Assembly: GCA_036583965.1 (NCBI GenBank)
Contig: JAZBQD010000015.1
Coordinates: 90,011,809-90,075,808 of the forward strand
DNA length: 64,000 nucleotides
From: Prunella strophiata
Lineage: Eukaryota > Chordata > Aves > Passeriformes > Prunellidae
Direction: 5' to 3'
The first letter of the stretch is position 1. Each line of letters begins with the position of its first letter. This document shows positions 1 through 13,088 of this stretch, one piece after another. The notes below the pieces were generated by a model that was not told where the DNA came from, made no database searches, and saw only the letters and a program-made list of their open reading frames with translations. Both the position numbers and the translations under genes were made by a program.

Positions 1-844
1 TATCTGAATCATGGATTCATATTTTTTTATTATTATTTTTCCTAGCAGATGGCCTTTTTCCAAAATAATTTCACAAGCAGAGATTCTTATCATGAGGAAG
101 GTAATACTGTTCTGAAACAAACTCCCAGATGGGACCACGTGGAATAAATGTGTTGTTCCTTAGATAAAGGGAAGGCGTTAGACTGCTGATCACTGTGTGG
201 ATGCTGCCACAGAGGAACAGCACGGCCCTGCTCTGTGCTATTAAATACTCTACTACTTATTCTTCTGCCCTGAGTGTTCTCTCCTCACCCCACATAACCC
301 TTTCCTCAGAAAACATTTACACCAAGAAGAAAAATGTTTTTCAGCATTTGAAAAAGAAAAAAAAAAAAAAGTTGTGTTTAACTACAACACATGTCTGTCT
401 TTAAAAATCTGGATTGGTTTTATATTTAATTCATTGACTGAATTGTAATAAATGAATAAACCTAATTTGGAGGATAATAAAAAATATGAACTGTGTGGCT
501 GATGCCAAAAGCAATAACTACAACTTGGTTTTTCCCAATTCTTTTCTCCTTCGGACCCAAGCATTACTGTTGTAATTTTTTTCCTGTATTTTAAGTGTTT
601 TGTTTATTTGATTTCTGCATTAAAGGAACACTCCAGTGTAATATAAAAGGATACTATAATCACGATGTCTAATTACAAAGAAAAGCTAAGCATCTAATAT
701 AAAAACATGCAATAAAAAAGAATAACTATCCAGATCAAAAGCCACCGACACAACAATTGGATGAAGCACGCTAGGAAGCACTGCTTAGCTCTCCCCTTAC
801 AGGGTATGAGGAACCAGAAAACTTTGCTGTGTGAGAAGATTCAA
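1..844. other. Unique non-coding DNA, no gene seen
   Basis: AT-rich sequence with no recognisable exon or repeat family. It contains an A-rich run at 351-370. Short open frames on both strands have low-complexity translations and no domain. This is most simply intergenic or intronic DNA. Confidence 0.6.
351..370 (+). repeat. Poly(A) run
   Basis: Nineteen A residues interrupted by one G. There is no retroposed sequence recognisable upstream and no obvious flanking target duplication, so it is called as a simple repeat only. Confidence 0.8.
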
Positions 845-947
845 CAGGGTACTGGATAATCTCATCTAGGCTCCCCCTCCCATGAAAGCCTGGGCAAAAG
901 GACCTTTCAAGGGCCCTTCTAGCCTGGGCTGCTCTGTGATTCTATAA
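845..947 (+). mobile_element. CR1 LINE 3' end, 5'-truncated
   Basis: The stretch carries the CR1 3'-UTR signature: a 'ggataatctcatctagg' block, then 'gggcccttctagcctggg', ending in 'ctgtgattctat', a version of the CR1 3'-terminal repeat. Only the last 100 bases or so are present, as expected from the strong 5' truncation of CR1 insertions. No ORF2 coding remains. The left boundary is approximate and similarity may begin slightly earlier. CR1 elements have no poly(A) tail, and the sequence after 947 is consistent with that. Confidence 0.8.
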
Positions 948-1037
948 GATTGGAAGGTCTCAATGATGCATGGCTCTCACATTAACTGCAGCTTTTCCTC
1001 TTTGGTTTCTGTCTAATTTCAAGAGCTTGATCTTACT

Positions 1038-1099
1038 GTTTTGTTGGGTTTGGGGTTGGTTTGTTTGTTTGTTTGGGGTCTTTTGGTTTGTTTGTTTTT
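1038..1099 (-). repeat. A/C-rich simple repeat (T/G on plus strand)
   Basis: On the plus strand this is a run of T interspersed with G singlets and G3-G4 blocks, including a (GTTT)n stretch. Read on the minus strand it is an A-rich, C-interrupted tract like those at 8595, 31171, 59364 and 60361. Confidence 0.8.
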
Positions 1100-1730
1100 C
1101 CCCTGATTCCCAAGAGTAACAAATGTGAAATGGTATCCTTTTGGCTGCTAGTGGGCAGGATCTTGTGTTCTTCACACATTTAGATTTTCCATCAAAATCA
1201 TCAGGAATGTATTAAAACAAGCAGGCTAGTTTCCATCTCTTGGCACGAGTCAATGAAGCATTTAGATGCACATGAAACACAAGACTGACTATGCAACTGG
1301 CAGCTTCTAAAAAGGAGTAGATCATTTAAATATGTTCCTGAAGCAGCAATGTTTCTTTACCTGGCCACAACCAGCCTACTAAAAGAAACAGTAAAATTGC
1401 AGACAGCCTTGCTATCCACAGCTTCTCTCAAATTAACAAGCAATTTAGGTTTGTTTTGTAGACCTTAAATAGTCTGAAGACCACCTTGTATTAAAGGCAG
1501 CTCATTACTCTTGCCCATATGCAAGTGGAAAGGAGCCTAATGTGCCAAATTCCAAGCCTGAAAGACTGTTTAACCATAAATGCCCTCACAAAACAGAAGC
1601 ATGAGTGATTTATGGATTTGAATATAGAAGGGACAAAGGAACAAAGTAGAGCCATCAGTGGGATTTTTCAGATTCTCAACACCATTGACCCAGAGCAACA
1701 ACTTTACTGAATCAGCAGAAATTATCCTGC

Positions 1731-1766
1731 AGAAAAAAAAAATTAAAAAATAAAAAATAAAAAATA
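1731..1766 (+). repeat. A-rich low-complexity tract
   Basis: An A run broken by T at intervals, giving (TAAAAAA)-like units. It is a simple repeat with no coding or regulatory meaning that can be read from the sequence. Confidence 0.75.
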
Positions 1767-4700
1767 CCTCAACCCACAAAAGCAATCAAAATTCCCAAAA
1801 ACCTCTAAACGCTTTTTTGCATCTCATGTGTAGGACTTCATGTGTCTGTGCAACTTGGCAGTGGAGCAATTTTTAGCAAAGATACCAACAGAAGATTCAT
1901 CAGCAACCATACTGACATCTGAAGAGGCATATGCTCACAAGAAGTATTTTGCCTATTTGCTTTAACTTGATATTTAAACCCACAAAGTATAGATATACCT
2001 TGAATAATGTAATTTACCTTGTGCACAGGTGTGTGTTCATGATTTTAAGATTATTTCAGCACTGTGAAAACATTTAATAAAATCCAGATAATGATACTAC
2101 AATTATGAAACTGACAAACAAAAACATTTGAGAGAGCATTGGTTGTTATTGTTATATCTGTTTCACTTTAGAAAGAAATTTTAAGTAGGCAGTTTGGCTT
2201 TTTTTAGCAGAAGAAAACAGTCATGAGACAAACGATACTTCTTAGAAAAGCATTCTCTATAGATCAGTTCCTTCTAAGTCACTCTTCCATTGGCAGACCT
2301 CATTCATTTTTCCATCTTGACTTTGCTAAAGTGATTTAATAGCTTTAAGAACAATAGAATTACAAGAGTTTTGAGGAAGGGAGAAGCCTTTAGACAGATA
2401 AAATATTTTTTTTTCAGAAGAAGTCTGTTACAATCAATTGACTACAAAGATTATGTAAACAGTCAGATTCTCCTGCAATTTAAAATGTGTTGATTTAACT
2501 AAAATTTAAGCAACTTAAGTGCATTGTTCAGGATAGATTCTAGTCCAGAAGAATTCTGAATACATTTGCCAGGCAATGATTGCCTCCATTATTTGCAAAG
2601 TGCTCATTCCTTTGCTCTAGTGCTCTCATTCTGCATGCAACTTCCACTGATTTTATCATTGTTGCAATTAATTGTCCTAAATCTAAAACAGTACTGGAAA
2701 CAGAAATTAACTTGGTCAAATCACACTTAATTTGCAAGAGATTCACTGAAATGTAATCTCTGCTGAAATGTTTACAAGTCGCCTGTGGAGGAGAACTAAA
2801 AGCCAAAAGGGATTTCAGAAAGAAGTTTGTGGAAAGGCCAAATGTACCTAACTACATATACCATGCCACACTGCAATTGTGTTCTTCTCTCTCCAGGATC
2901 TTCAGTTCTACCAAGAATTATAGCATTTGAGTTCAGTTCTGTACACTACACCTTCCACTCAAAAGACAAAAAAAAAAGTGGATTAATCTGCTATAAAGTG
3001 GTAGGTGTGCAAAAATCTAATTGCTGTCAGCATCCGGATGCAAACCACTGTGTAAATCTAAAATCTTTATAATTTCTTTCAGTGAGCTTTATCAGCAAGA
3101 TTGGTTTGCACTTTGGGTTTTACCTTCAATGCCCTCATACCTACAGGTTCCACCTGCATGTCTCTGAGACAACACAAGCCTCCCCATGATTTTCTGTGGC
3201 ATACTCTAACCCAAAGAGGAAGAAATAAAGATTTAGCTTCAATTTAGTCAGTGGGCATGTTCCCCACAGTATAACTTTCAGAAGCAGAAATCCTTGCTGC
3301 TACCAAATGAAATTTAAAATGTTGCTGTTTCTAGAAACATCAGGAAAAAAATCCCACCTTTTCCTGCCTCCTCTTTGCCAAAAAGGACAAGTGAAAAGTA
3401 TATCCAAGGCTTACACCTTATTACCTTGACAGAACAAGCTGCTTTAAGGCTCCAAGTAGGAGATTTAGCTATTATAGTTTTTATTTCTGGATGGCTCTAG
3501 AAAATTCATGGCAAAGAGAGTCTGTGATGATGGGCTGTGGCTGTAGAGGGAAGCTGGTCATCAGCTTGGAGAACACTCCAATAATTCTGGGATTCAGTAG
3601 GCTCACAAAATAGAGACAACACTGTCCTATCTAATACTAATAAAACCTTTAAAAGCATGAAAATGTAAACATATTCTCTTAGAGAAAAATATGTCTTAAA
3701 GCCAGCAGTAATACACATTTACAAACATGATGAGGTCTTTCTCCCCAAAAACTTGTGATTTTTTTTTTAATTAGTATAATTAAATATACAACAAATAACA
3801 CAAAACTTCAGTGTTCTGAGAATTAGGAGGACATGCACAGATTATTTTTCAGTAGAATTCATAATCTATTTATAAATTGAATTGGTTTCTTTCTTAATGG
3901 CCTCTGTACCACCAAAAACCAGTGAACATTCCAAGTAATTCTACTAATGGTTTGTCAGTCGTCCAAGGTAGGCAGATAAGGTCTAGGTTACCTCTTCACC
4001 TTATAGATGAATCAAAACAATTCTGAGTATTAAGAAGATGACAAACAACCTTAATGAGAGGGAGCACATGAAAGTCAATAAACACATGAGTCTTAGAGAC
4101 CCATTTATTGATTTAATCTGGCATCTTGAATCCACTAAAGCTTGAAAATGGAGGTGCTGGAAGCCATTAAAGAAGAATGCTGTGAAAACCAATGTATGAA
4201 GCAATTTGAGATGTTCACTGATGACAACATATGAGCAACAGAGACCTCCACCCAAATAATGGTCCATTTTTACATCTTGAGTCTGGATGGAATAATGAGG
4301 ATGGTTAAGAACTGAGCAGTGGTATGCAGACAGAAAGATCCATAATTCTGAAGAACTCTGGGAAATAATAAAGGAAGTGGTAATTAAAATATGGCATCAT
4401 AGAGAACACAGGGAATTTGGGGCTAAGTGGGGAAAATGGAAGGAGTGAAGAAAGAAGTTTAAGTCTGAATAAGATGACAGAATTTGGTGCCTAAAGATAC
4501 CAAATTTCTCAGCATCTCAGGAATGCAACAAGGTTGTGAGAAAATCCTGTTGAAACCTTGATCATTGCTTTTGCCACTGAGCTCATGGCCCAGTAGTTCT
4601 TTCTGCTTGAATCAGACTTCCATTATAGGACATTTTAATTGTGACTGCTGGCCCAGCAGAAAATGGTGAGCCTAATGGGCTGGTTATATTTAACATTACA

Positions 4701-5102
4701 GAGAGAGAATATGCAGTGAAAGGTGGAACATCAAAAAGGAGAAGCGACAGAATTACCTGGAGTCAAAGAGGAAGGAAGTAGATGGTAGAACTAGGGCAAA
4801 CATGGGTTGGAGAAAGGAGGATAACTTCCTACCTTTGGATTGCTGTATTTCTTTACATATATTTCCCCAAGTCTGCTGGTGGTGTTGTGGCCTTGGCTAT
4901 CTCAGTTTAAGTTCAGACTGATTTTTTGATTGTTGTTGTTTTGGTTTAGTTTCCCCATAAAAGTGTGTATCTACCAGAGTCTACAATCAAATTTACCTTA
5001 AGTAGACCACAGTGCAAAAATGATGGATTCATGGAGCTGCTGAGGTGTGAAGGGGCCTCTGGAGATTGTCTAATACAACATCTGTATCCAAAGCAGGGAC
5101 AA

Positions 5103-5312
5103 CTAGAGAGGCTGGTGCAGTGAGGTTCTGAGTAGCTCAAAGGATGGAGGCTCCTCAATCTCTCTAGGCAACTTGTTCCAGTATTCAACCAGTTTTATAC
5201 TACAAAAGTTTTCTTTCAAGTTTACACAGAGTTTCCTATGTTTAAGTTTGTGCTCATTACCTCTTGTACACTGAGCATTATTGATAAGTTTTGTTTTTGT
5301 CTTCTTTACCAC
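5103..5312 (-). pseudogene. CR1 ORF2 C-terminal remnant
   Basis: An open stretch of 69 codons on the minus strand whose second half reads WNKLPREIEEPPSFELL, close to the conserved C-terminal tail of CR1 ORF2 after the reverse transcriptase domain. In an intact element ORF2 encodes endonuclease plus reverse transcriptase. Here only the tail survives. The open start is incidental, not a real initiation codon. It lies inside the antisense CR1 copy and is not expected to be expressed. Confidence 0.75.
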
Positions 5313-5451
5313 TGCCTCATCAAGTATTTTTGCACATTGAAAAGACCTGACCCACTAGACTCTCACTTGTCTAGGGTAAATTGTTCCAGCTCTCTCATCC
5401 TCTCCCAGTGTCAGATATTCCAGTACTTTAATCATCTTCATGACCCTTTGC

Positions 5452-5488
5452 TGGATCCTGGAACAGGATCCAGAACTCCAGGTTCTGG
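5452..5488. repeat. Two abutting short inverted repeats
   Basis: TGGATCCTG (5452-5460) and CAGGATCCA (5464-5472) form a perfect 9-bp inverted repeat with a 3-base loop. Immediately overlapping, CCAGAAC (5470-5476) and GTTCTGG (5482-5488) form a perfect 7-bp arm pair with a 5-base loop. Both lie at the upstream end of the antisense CR1 copy, so part of the symmetry may derive from CR1 sequence. Confidence 0.7.
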
Positions 5489-8025
5489 AGGAACCCAGAC
5501 TGAGGAGAAGGAAGGATCATCTCCTTTGGCCCATCTGTTCTGCAGTGGGGCAAATAAGCCAGAACTATTGCAGGGGATTAGCAAAGGAAGACTCACAACT
5601 TCTTACATTTGCAGAGAAGACTATGAGAAAAGCAGGGTTGCTGCTTGTGTCAACAGTCCAACCTGGTAACACCGAAATATCTCACAGGGTTTCTCTGGTA
5701 TAGACCTTTCTGCCTCGTATCTTTCTCTTGGATTATGGTAAACACTCAACACCAAAAATCCAACATCCCAAGTAAATTTCAAAAAATCCTTCATATTTTT
5801 CAGGATTGTTTATCAGAGTTGCTCACAACCTGTTGCAAGACCTAGATCTGTACAGAAACAGCAGAAGAACTGCTAGAATTATATAACACAACTACAACAA
5901 GGAAGCCTTTTTCCACATTAATTATCCCAGCTGATGTGAAGTAAATGCACTACTTGTCAGATGCTAGAAGAAATCACCACCAACATATTAAAAATTATCA
6001 TAAATTCTAGAAAAATCTTCACAATTTTCCAGGGCCAATTTTACTACCATGCACAAACTGAGATGAACATTTCTAGCCCTCCTTTTCCTCTCTCATTACA
6101 GTGCACACTCTCCTGCCTGTGAACAAAAAACCTCTGTAAGGTACGAGTCACAACAGGTGGTAAACACTGCAACATTTAAGGGCTTGTTTAGATGGTAAAT
6201 GAAACCAATCCAATTAAATCAGTTGTAAATCACACTCTTAACATTTCATCAGTAGTAAGCATGAGACAGAGATTTCAGAGCCATTTTAGTACTGCTAAAT
6301 GTGATTTCTTTTTTCAGCTTAAATTGCATCAAAACTAGGGTTTACAAATAGACCTTAATCAAAATATTATTAATTAGAATGCAGTTATTTCCTTTGGTTC
6401 TTGTTACCACATAGATGAATCCTAAGACTTTGTAAACATATGCATACACACACAGAACACTCACTGGTTCAGTGGGAAGACAGACTACAAATTACTCAGC
6501 GCTGCCAATTAGTGAACAAGCAGGGCAAAAAAAATCTGCAAATAGAGGCAAAGCAGAATGCTTCACAAAATGTATGCTGCTTCTTTTACTTGAAAAATGT
6601 TATAACATACTGGGAAACATCTTACCAAGAAAACCAGGGAATATCCTGTAACACTAGATATCAGAAAATACATGAGAATATATAACACATAGGAAAGAAA
6701 TTCTCATTACAGCCCTGGGTTAAATATTTAGCAAATATTCTCAGAAGACACACATGTCAGCTTGAGATACATATCAGCAAATGTCAAGGGAAGCTTTTAT
6801 GCTGATGTATTGACATAATTGTTCAGGAATACTGCAAGTAATTTTCTGTAGGATGCCCTAAAACAAATTAGTGCTACTATATACACAGCCCCCTGTTAAG
6901 CTTTCCACCAGCATTTCTGTGGTCATGTTATACCAGTGCAAATGTGCAAGAGCCAGCAAATCTTTAACTCTGCATATTCTGCAGAAAGTTTTCAAATAAC
7001 TTCCTGTGAGGATTCAACAGAAAATTTTGACCTGCTAAGCTCATTCACTCAGGGAAAAAAAAAAAACTGTGCCACATGACCAATAACAAACAGGCTGTAC
7101 AGCTTAAATTACCAATATTGAACACCTCCACAAACCACAGAATAATTTACAACATATCAGTCAGCTGCAAAGACTTCTGAGGAAATGGCAGCCAACTGGG
7201 AGGTGTTGCGTAAAGAGGCGAGATTCAAATAAGCAAATGAGGCAGCTTTAATACTTACATAAATAAATGCAGCATCTATGTTACTTTCACTCTCTTGTCA
7301 GCAAGTGGGACTGTTTTCCGTGGATCATGTAGAGCCTGTGCTCTCACATGGAGCTGCTTTCCATATCAGGGAATCCCAGGCAATGCTGTGCAGGGGGGGT
7401 ATGGCAAATAAATAGATCTTCGCAAAATTAGCATCGGGATTCAGTCCCTAAGGACTGAAAATGATGCAGTCAGAGGCAGGATGACTCCAGGCAGATGCCA
7501 TATCCACTGTGTGGATTAAACATGAATGTCTGGTTTAGGCATGAATGTCTGGGTGAGTTTTTGCTACCCCATAATGACCTTAAATTTTCAGATGCTGGCT
7601 CAGTGTCAAAAGACATGGAAAGGGATGTGATTGCTCTCTGCAAACATACCAAGGACAAAGTATATGATAGGAGGAAAGAAGAATGTGAAAACAATGTTGG
7701 CACAGCAATAGGGAGAAGTCAGCCAGAAATATGTTTAGATATTAGAAAAAAAGATCATAAGCTTCAGGGAAAAAAGTGACCCTGGGGCAGATATTGCATA
7801 AATATAACAAGGGAAGAAATCCTTTCCTCATTTTTAAGATGGTTGATGCTAAATGTAATACAATGCAGTTACTTGTTGCAGGAAGGGACAGGCCTGGGAA
7901 GGTCCCTCTACTCCTGTCAAAATTTATATACAGTAGATGGAGAGACAGACATACAAAAAGGTTGGTTGTACACATTAAGGTGAGTCTCAAAACATGAAGA
8001 TGAACAAAAGCAAATTTATTTCCTC

Positions 8026-8070
8026 AAAGAAAAAAAAAAAAAAAAAAGAAAAAAACAAAACCAAAACCCA
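8026..8070 (+). repeat. Poly(A) run grading into A/C tract
   Basis: Eighteen consecutive A residues (8030-8047) followed by A blocks split by G and C. No clear retroposed body precedes it. Confidence 0.8.
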
Positions 8071-8594
8071 GCAGTGAGTAGCTAACATAAGCAACTGTGT
8101 TATAACTTTGGATGTTATTTTTTTTCGAAATATTGGCATGTTGTTGTCATGCAGCTATTATGAAGAAATCACACTGTGAAGCAAGAAGCCTTCCTGCAAA
8201 CCAGGATGAGGAGCACAGAATCAGCTGCAGTTTTTTCACTGCAGGGGTTTCTCTAAAGAAAAAATAATAATATGATCATTGGTTTTGTGCACACACACTA
8301 AGAAAAATTCAGTTTGCAAACAATGAACATCCTTTGTGTTCAGTGTTGGCAAAGCAATTGATTCTAGTTTGAGATTGGACTTGTGCCACTGCAAAAGCAG
8401 TTTGTCTTTTCTGTTCTGAAAAGTACTATAATGAAGAGCTTAAACAGAGGATTTTTATCATTAGACTCTGGCTATATTTTCTTTCAATTTCTCTCACTTC
8501 ACCAAAAAAAAGTATGGAATTCATCATTCCAGCATATTGAGAAATAGAGTAACTCTGAAATACTGCAGAAAATGTTAAAACTTATTATATAATC

Positions 8595-8662
8595 AAAAAA
8601 CCCAACAACCCACAAAAACCAAAGACAAACACAACCAAACAAACAAAACAAAATCCCCCCAA
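8595..8662 (+). repeat. A/C-rich simple repeat
   Basis: A-blocks of 3-6 separated by C, CC or CCC, ending in a run of six C residues. It belongs to the recurring A/C-rich class in this window. Confidence 0.8.
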
Positions 8663-11600
8663 CACTAAATTTCCAATATACTGTTATCTTCCTCCTTCAT
8701 AGGATTTTCTCTGCTGTCTCCCTCAACATTCAGTAGCACACGAAGATGGACTTCCCATAGGTCCAGCAGGTCTTAGTATGCATGCTACACACATGGTGGA
8801 GTAACAGACAAAACCCCATAATTATCAGGTGAGAAATTGGGTCACATAAAGAGAAAAGATTCCCAGAGTGCCAGAGAGCTTTTCTTTTGTACCCTTATGT
8901 GTTCAAGGATCCACATTTCCTCTCAAAGCAGATACCTTTGTATATCCAAGCAAGCAGAATGAGCCCGCTTGAAAAAAAATAAATAAATCTGTCCTTCCAA
9001 TGGCACCTTTGTATTAAAATATGAGTAATCCGCTATAAAAATTGGTACCTTACTACAGGTTTCTGAGCCCAAAAGCTTCTTTATTCTTCACTGTGTCAGT
9101 GTGTCTAAAAAAAGATTTCACTTCTCCCTGTGAGTGCTGTACCTCTCATATCCTCAGATCATCTTGGGTAGAACAACCCTGCTGCATTAAGACTTGCAGC
9201 CTTAAAACTTGACAGACGTTTCTTTTTAACACCTTTTTATACAAAAGCAATAACAGCAGGTAGTAAACTAACACTGCTGCACAGCATGGTATAGGAAGGA
9301 AGTGCTATAAACCCTATCACAATTATTTCAGTGAAAGACAAGGCCATCATTAGTACTGTATTGATCAACCTCCCCCTCCCATCTCCTACTGTTTGAAAAT
9401 TCATTCAACATTATTATTGCTGCCTCAGACAGTATTATTGTAACAGACCTGCATTATACAATAAGAGGCTTTGGTATAATTGACATCTGAAGCACCAGGG
9501 AGCTCAAATGTTTGCTGCTGGTTAGAATGAGGTCTCCAGAGGGACACTTTCTTCCTTGCAAAAAGGGCTATCACATAGCCATTGCAGTGTGTAAATCAAA
9601 TCCTCAGTGACTGCTGTTTTTTCATTACTCAGTCTGTGACCTGGAACCAGATCCTTACAACGCTGTGCTGCTGATTATCCACTTCTGGAACTCACAACAA
9701 TACACTGCAATGATGAACCAATACTTGAAAACTGGGTAAAGCTAATGACCTATCTGGGTTAAAACAACAGAAACTTGTTTATTTTTTAGCCTAGTTAAGT
9801 AGGAAATTGGATATATAATCCCACTGTTTGGTGCTGTGGAAAATCTCTGGCTCCCATGCATAGCTGGGCACAGGCCAGACACAGGAAGCACAGGTAGATT
9901 TAAAGCATCCATTCCTCCCGCCCCCAACCAAATTAAGCTTTTGCCAGAGGTGGTCATTAAAAGACGCACATGTTGCACATTAAAGGCCATGTGGAAATCA
10001 AAGCCAGCAATTTACATAGGGTTTCTGCTAGTGTGAAAGCCCAGGCACGCCTGGGACCTCCATCTGGCAGGAGGCTGAGCACAGGAGCTGATGCAGGCAA
10101 GCTCACATTGAGTCCTACTGAGCCCTGTCCCCCACTGGCAGCTGCGCAATGAACAAAGCACACGAGCAGAATCGGCCCCCAGACAACGCATTAGAAAGGC
10201 TGATTTTTAATGTCTGACCAGAGCCAGCTCAAACCAGTGGTAATGGTTTACAAGGGAGATTTGAGCCCACAGAAAGTACTCTACATTTGCCACGGCATGG
10301 GGGAATTCTCCTGCATACCCCAAAGTCAACATAATTCACAAAGTTCATGCCCCGCATCAGCTGGTCTGAGGAGGAATTCCACCCTGCACACCACTTTGCA
10401 TGGATTCACAAACCCAAAGACCTCCAGATCACTCATCTAAATTGTGACTTCCCTGGATGGTTGTCAGCTTCCCCACTCTGCCCATACCAGCTAGGTGGGG
10501 CACAGCCAAAGAACAATTTTTTCCCTGTTTGTTCCCTGTTGCCATCATGGCTTCACAGAAACGCTACAAGCAGGCACAGGTCACAGCCACTTATTCTTAA
10601 ACCAGAACCTGAAACTGCACTGCCAACACCCAAACCAAGGAAGAAATGGGAAATGGGGAAGGCTGAGAGAAAACCTGAAGTTTTCTTAGGGGAGTGAATC
10701 CAATCAGATTCGATAGGATTGCTCAGGACATGTGAGGGAGTGTCAGGTCTGCCATCCCTCACCCCAGCCACTTCCAGCAAGGTGGCATTCATGAGTTCAT
10801 GTGGCAGGAAAAAGATCACACTATTGTGTCCTACTGTGACTACTTTCACCCTTTCCTCTGTTAGGCAGAAATTAAACAGTTTTGCAGTATGGACCAGTGC
10901 CTGTTCCCCATGCCAATCTGGACTCAAAGCCTGACACCATGCTAGTGGCTGGTTGCTGCTTGGCTTTGATTTACTGGGCTGGTGTGGGTAGGGAAGCAGG
11001 AGGAGAAAATGCTTGACCTGATGCAGAATGTGTATCCTTACAGTCAAATGAAACCCTGGTGCTTTGTGAGTAATGAGTAGGGCAAAGGCAGCAGGGGGCT
11101 GCTTGCTATTCTGTTAGGGATGGATATCTCTGGTTAAACAAGCAGGGAAGCAAAGGGTGCTGGAATAGAGGCCAAATGCTGGAGAAACAGGATAAGTTTG
11201 TTGCTTGCATGGAAGAAGGTCACGTGGATCTAATTCTACCCAGGATCCAACAGTGACAAACAGGAAAAAGAGGAAAGATACCTCATGGAGTTTGCTTAGA
11301 AGGAGGTGAGAGACCCAAAGCCCTGTCTGCCACAAGAAAGGCTCTGGCTCTTTTGCCAGTCACTCCCAATGCCCTTGGCTCCCTCTGGCACCAGCAGAAG
11401 ACACAGGCATACGCTGAACTGAGTAGATGATCCAGCAGCCCCCCCACACTAAGGCTACAGTGCCAACATTTGTTTCCAATATTCAGGAAAGCAAGCAAAT
11501 AAGTCTCAGCAGTTATACTGAGAGAAAACAACAGAAGTCATGGCCCTGAAACCTCAGTGGTACTCTCCTGCAATTATTTCAAAAAAAGACCCATCTTATT

Positions 11601-12606
11601 CTCCTGTATTTGTACTCAGCAGGGGGAAGTGAACTTATCTGCTGCCTGTGATGTTGGCTTAAGAGCTCTGCTCAGGACACCATCATAATTCTTGTCTTTC
11701 TTTTTTTTTGCTAATGGCTGCATACCTTTGATTAAAACCTGCATGGTGCATTAAAGGCTAAAACAGATGATGAATGCCATGTAGTACGTTGCGTTAGATC
11801 AGAGTTGATTAGAATTTTTGATGATCCAGCAGCTAGAAGAGGAAACTGCATGAGCAGTGAAAATATTCAGCTGTTACTGTTGTAGGAGGCAGTGTCTTTT
11901 GTTTGACACAAGATACAAAACAGTAACTAAATGGACAATGTACTCTCTTGGTCAATGAATAGCTTCATAGCACAATAGAGCTCTGTAAAGAAAAGCTGGT
12001 GAATTAATCAGTCCAAATATTTGTAAGACTTCTTGCTTGTTTTCAAGTGGGTAACCCTCCCCCCACAACAGTTTTGGAGCCCAGTGCTAGTTAGCTTATT
12101 TTTCATCACTGCAAATTTAACAGTCAAGTATTTTAAAGAAACAAGCTAACAACAAAGCCGTGTAATAAAAGTTAAAGATGCTGACCCAAGTGCATATCAC
12201 ATCAGCATCCAGACAGATATCTTCAGCAATCTCTGCCAACACACCAGTTAAGCAAAACACTCTTGCTGCTCTGGGTGAAAAGATTTAGTTAAACAGGACA
12301 GACCAGTTGCAGAGAAGGAAGCTGCGTTATTAAACATAATGCTGTCAGAAAACTGGCAGTATGAGTAAACCCAATGTGCCATGAAGGAAGGTTCACTTTC
12401 TAAGGTCATTCAAAATATGAAATAAGAGTGCATAGAGCAAGTGTATTGAATAAGAACAGAAGGAAAGTGCCAGAAATGAGTAAGGAAAGATGGAAGAGAG
12501 AAAACAAATTACAAAAAAAGGCCAAACTTTTTTTATGGTAGTGACTCCAAACATGGAAATTGGATTTTATGTTCTCTTTGGTGATCTTATCAACTTAAGA
12601 TCTGGA

Positions 12607-12620
12607 TTTTTTTTTTTTTT
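12607..12620 (+). repeat. Poly(T) run
   Basis: Fourteen consecutive T residues. This is a simple homopolymer with no recognisable element attached. Confidence 0.8.
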
Positions 12621-13062
12621 ATATGTAGCTTTTAAAGATCTCTTCCTCCATAAGACAACTTTTAAAGAAAGACACTTAATGCAGCATTTTGCAAGACAGG
12701 GCAGAAGGTATTGGCTCACTATTTGTAAAAATGTTGCTAAATACCATCAGTTACCTTTCCAGTCAAACTGAGTTTCAGTAACTCTCTTAATCTTTCCAGA
12801 TTGGTACACTGATGTTGCAGTGGTTTCTTTGTCAGTTAATGTCCCACGTGTGCACTTCTAAACTAGATCATGGCACTCTGATCAATGGATGGCTGAGGTT
12901 ACAGAGCTGAAGAGAAGTTAAATCCAAGGCCTCTCTCTTCTAAAATTACAGTTTTAGAGCTGAGTCAGAAGTAGGAGCACACATTTTGAACAAGTATCAG
13001 TATCTTCAAGTTCACAGGCCATTCTAGTGTTCAAGTTAGAGCTGCTTTTCAAATCAGAGAGA

Positions 13063-13088
13063 GATATGTATATATATATGCACACACA
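13063..13088. repeat. TA/CA microsatellite
   Basis: A short (TA)n block followed directly by (CA)n, a compound dinucleotide repeat that could be polymorphic in length. Confidence 0.75.

Larger units (their letters stand above)
948..5017. other. Unique non-coding DNA, no gene seen
   Basis: About 4 kb of AT-rich single-copy-looking DNA. It holds a T/G-rich tract near 1038, an A-rich tract near 1731 and short T or A runs. Several open frames of 60-90 codons occur on both strands with no family resemblance. Nothing else is identifiable by eye. Confidence 0.55.
5018..5510 (-). mobile_element. CR1 LINE fragment, antisense
   Basis: Read on the minus strand, this runs from late ORF2 into the CR1 3' UTR and ends near 5018 with 'ctccatgaatccat', a decayed version of the terminal repeat. 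On the plus strand the hallmark antisense blocks are visible: 'cctctggagattgtcta', 'ctctctaggcaacttgttcc' and 'tttgtgctcattacctctt'. The copy is 5'-truncated. The upstream limit is uncertain, because similarity fades between about 5490 and 5545. The CR1 type differs from the 21491-22433 copy in its 3' UTR. Many substitutions point to an old insertion. Confidence 0.88.

Noticed and set aside
10553..11047. 164-codon minus-strand open frame
   Set aside because: It lies in a GC-richer patch where chance frames are longer. There is no domain, and plus-strand frames overlap it.
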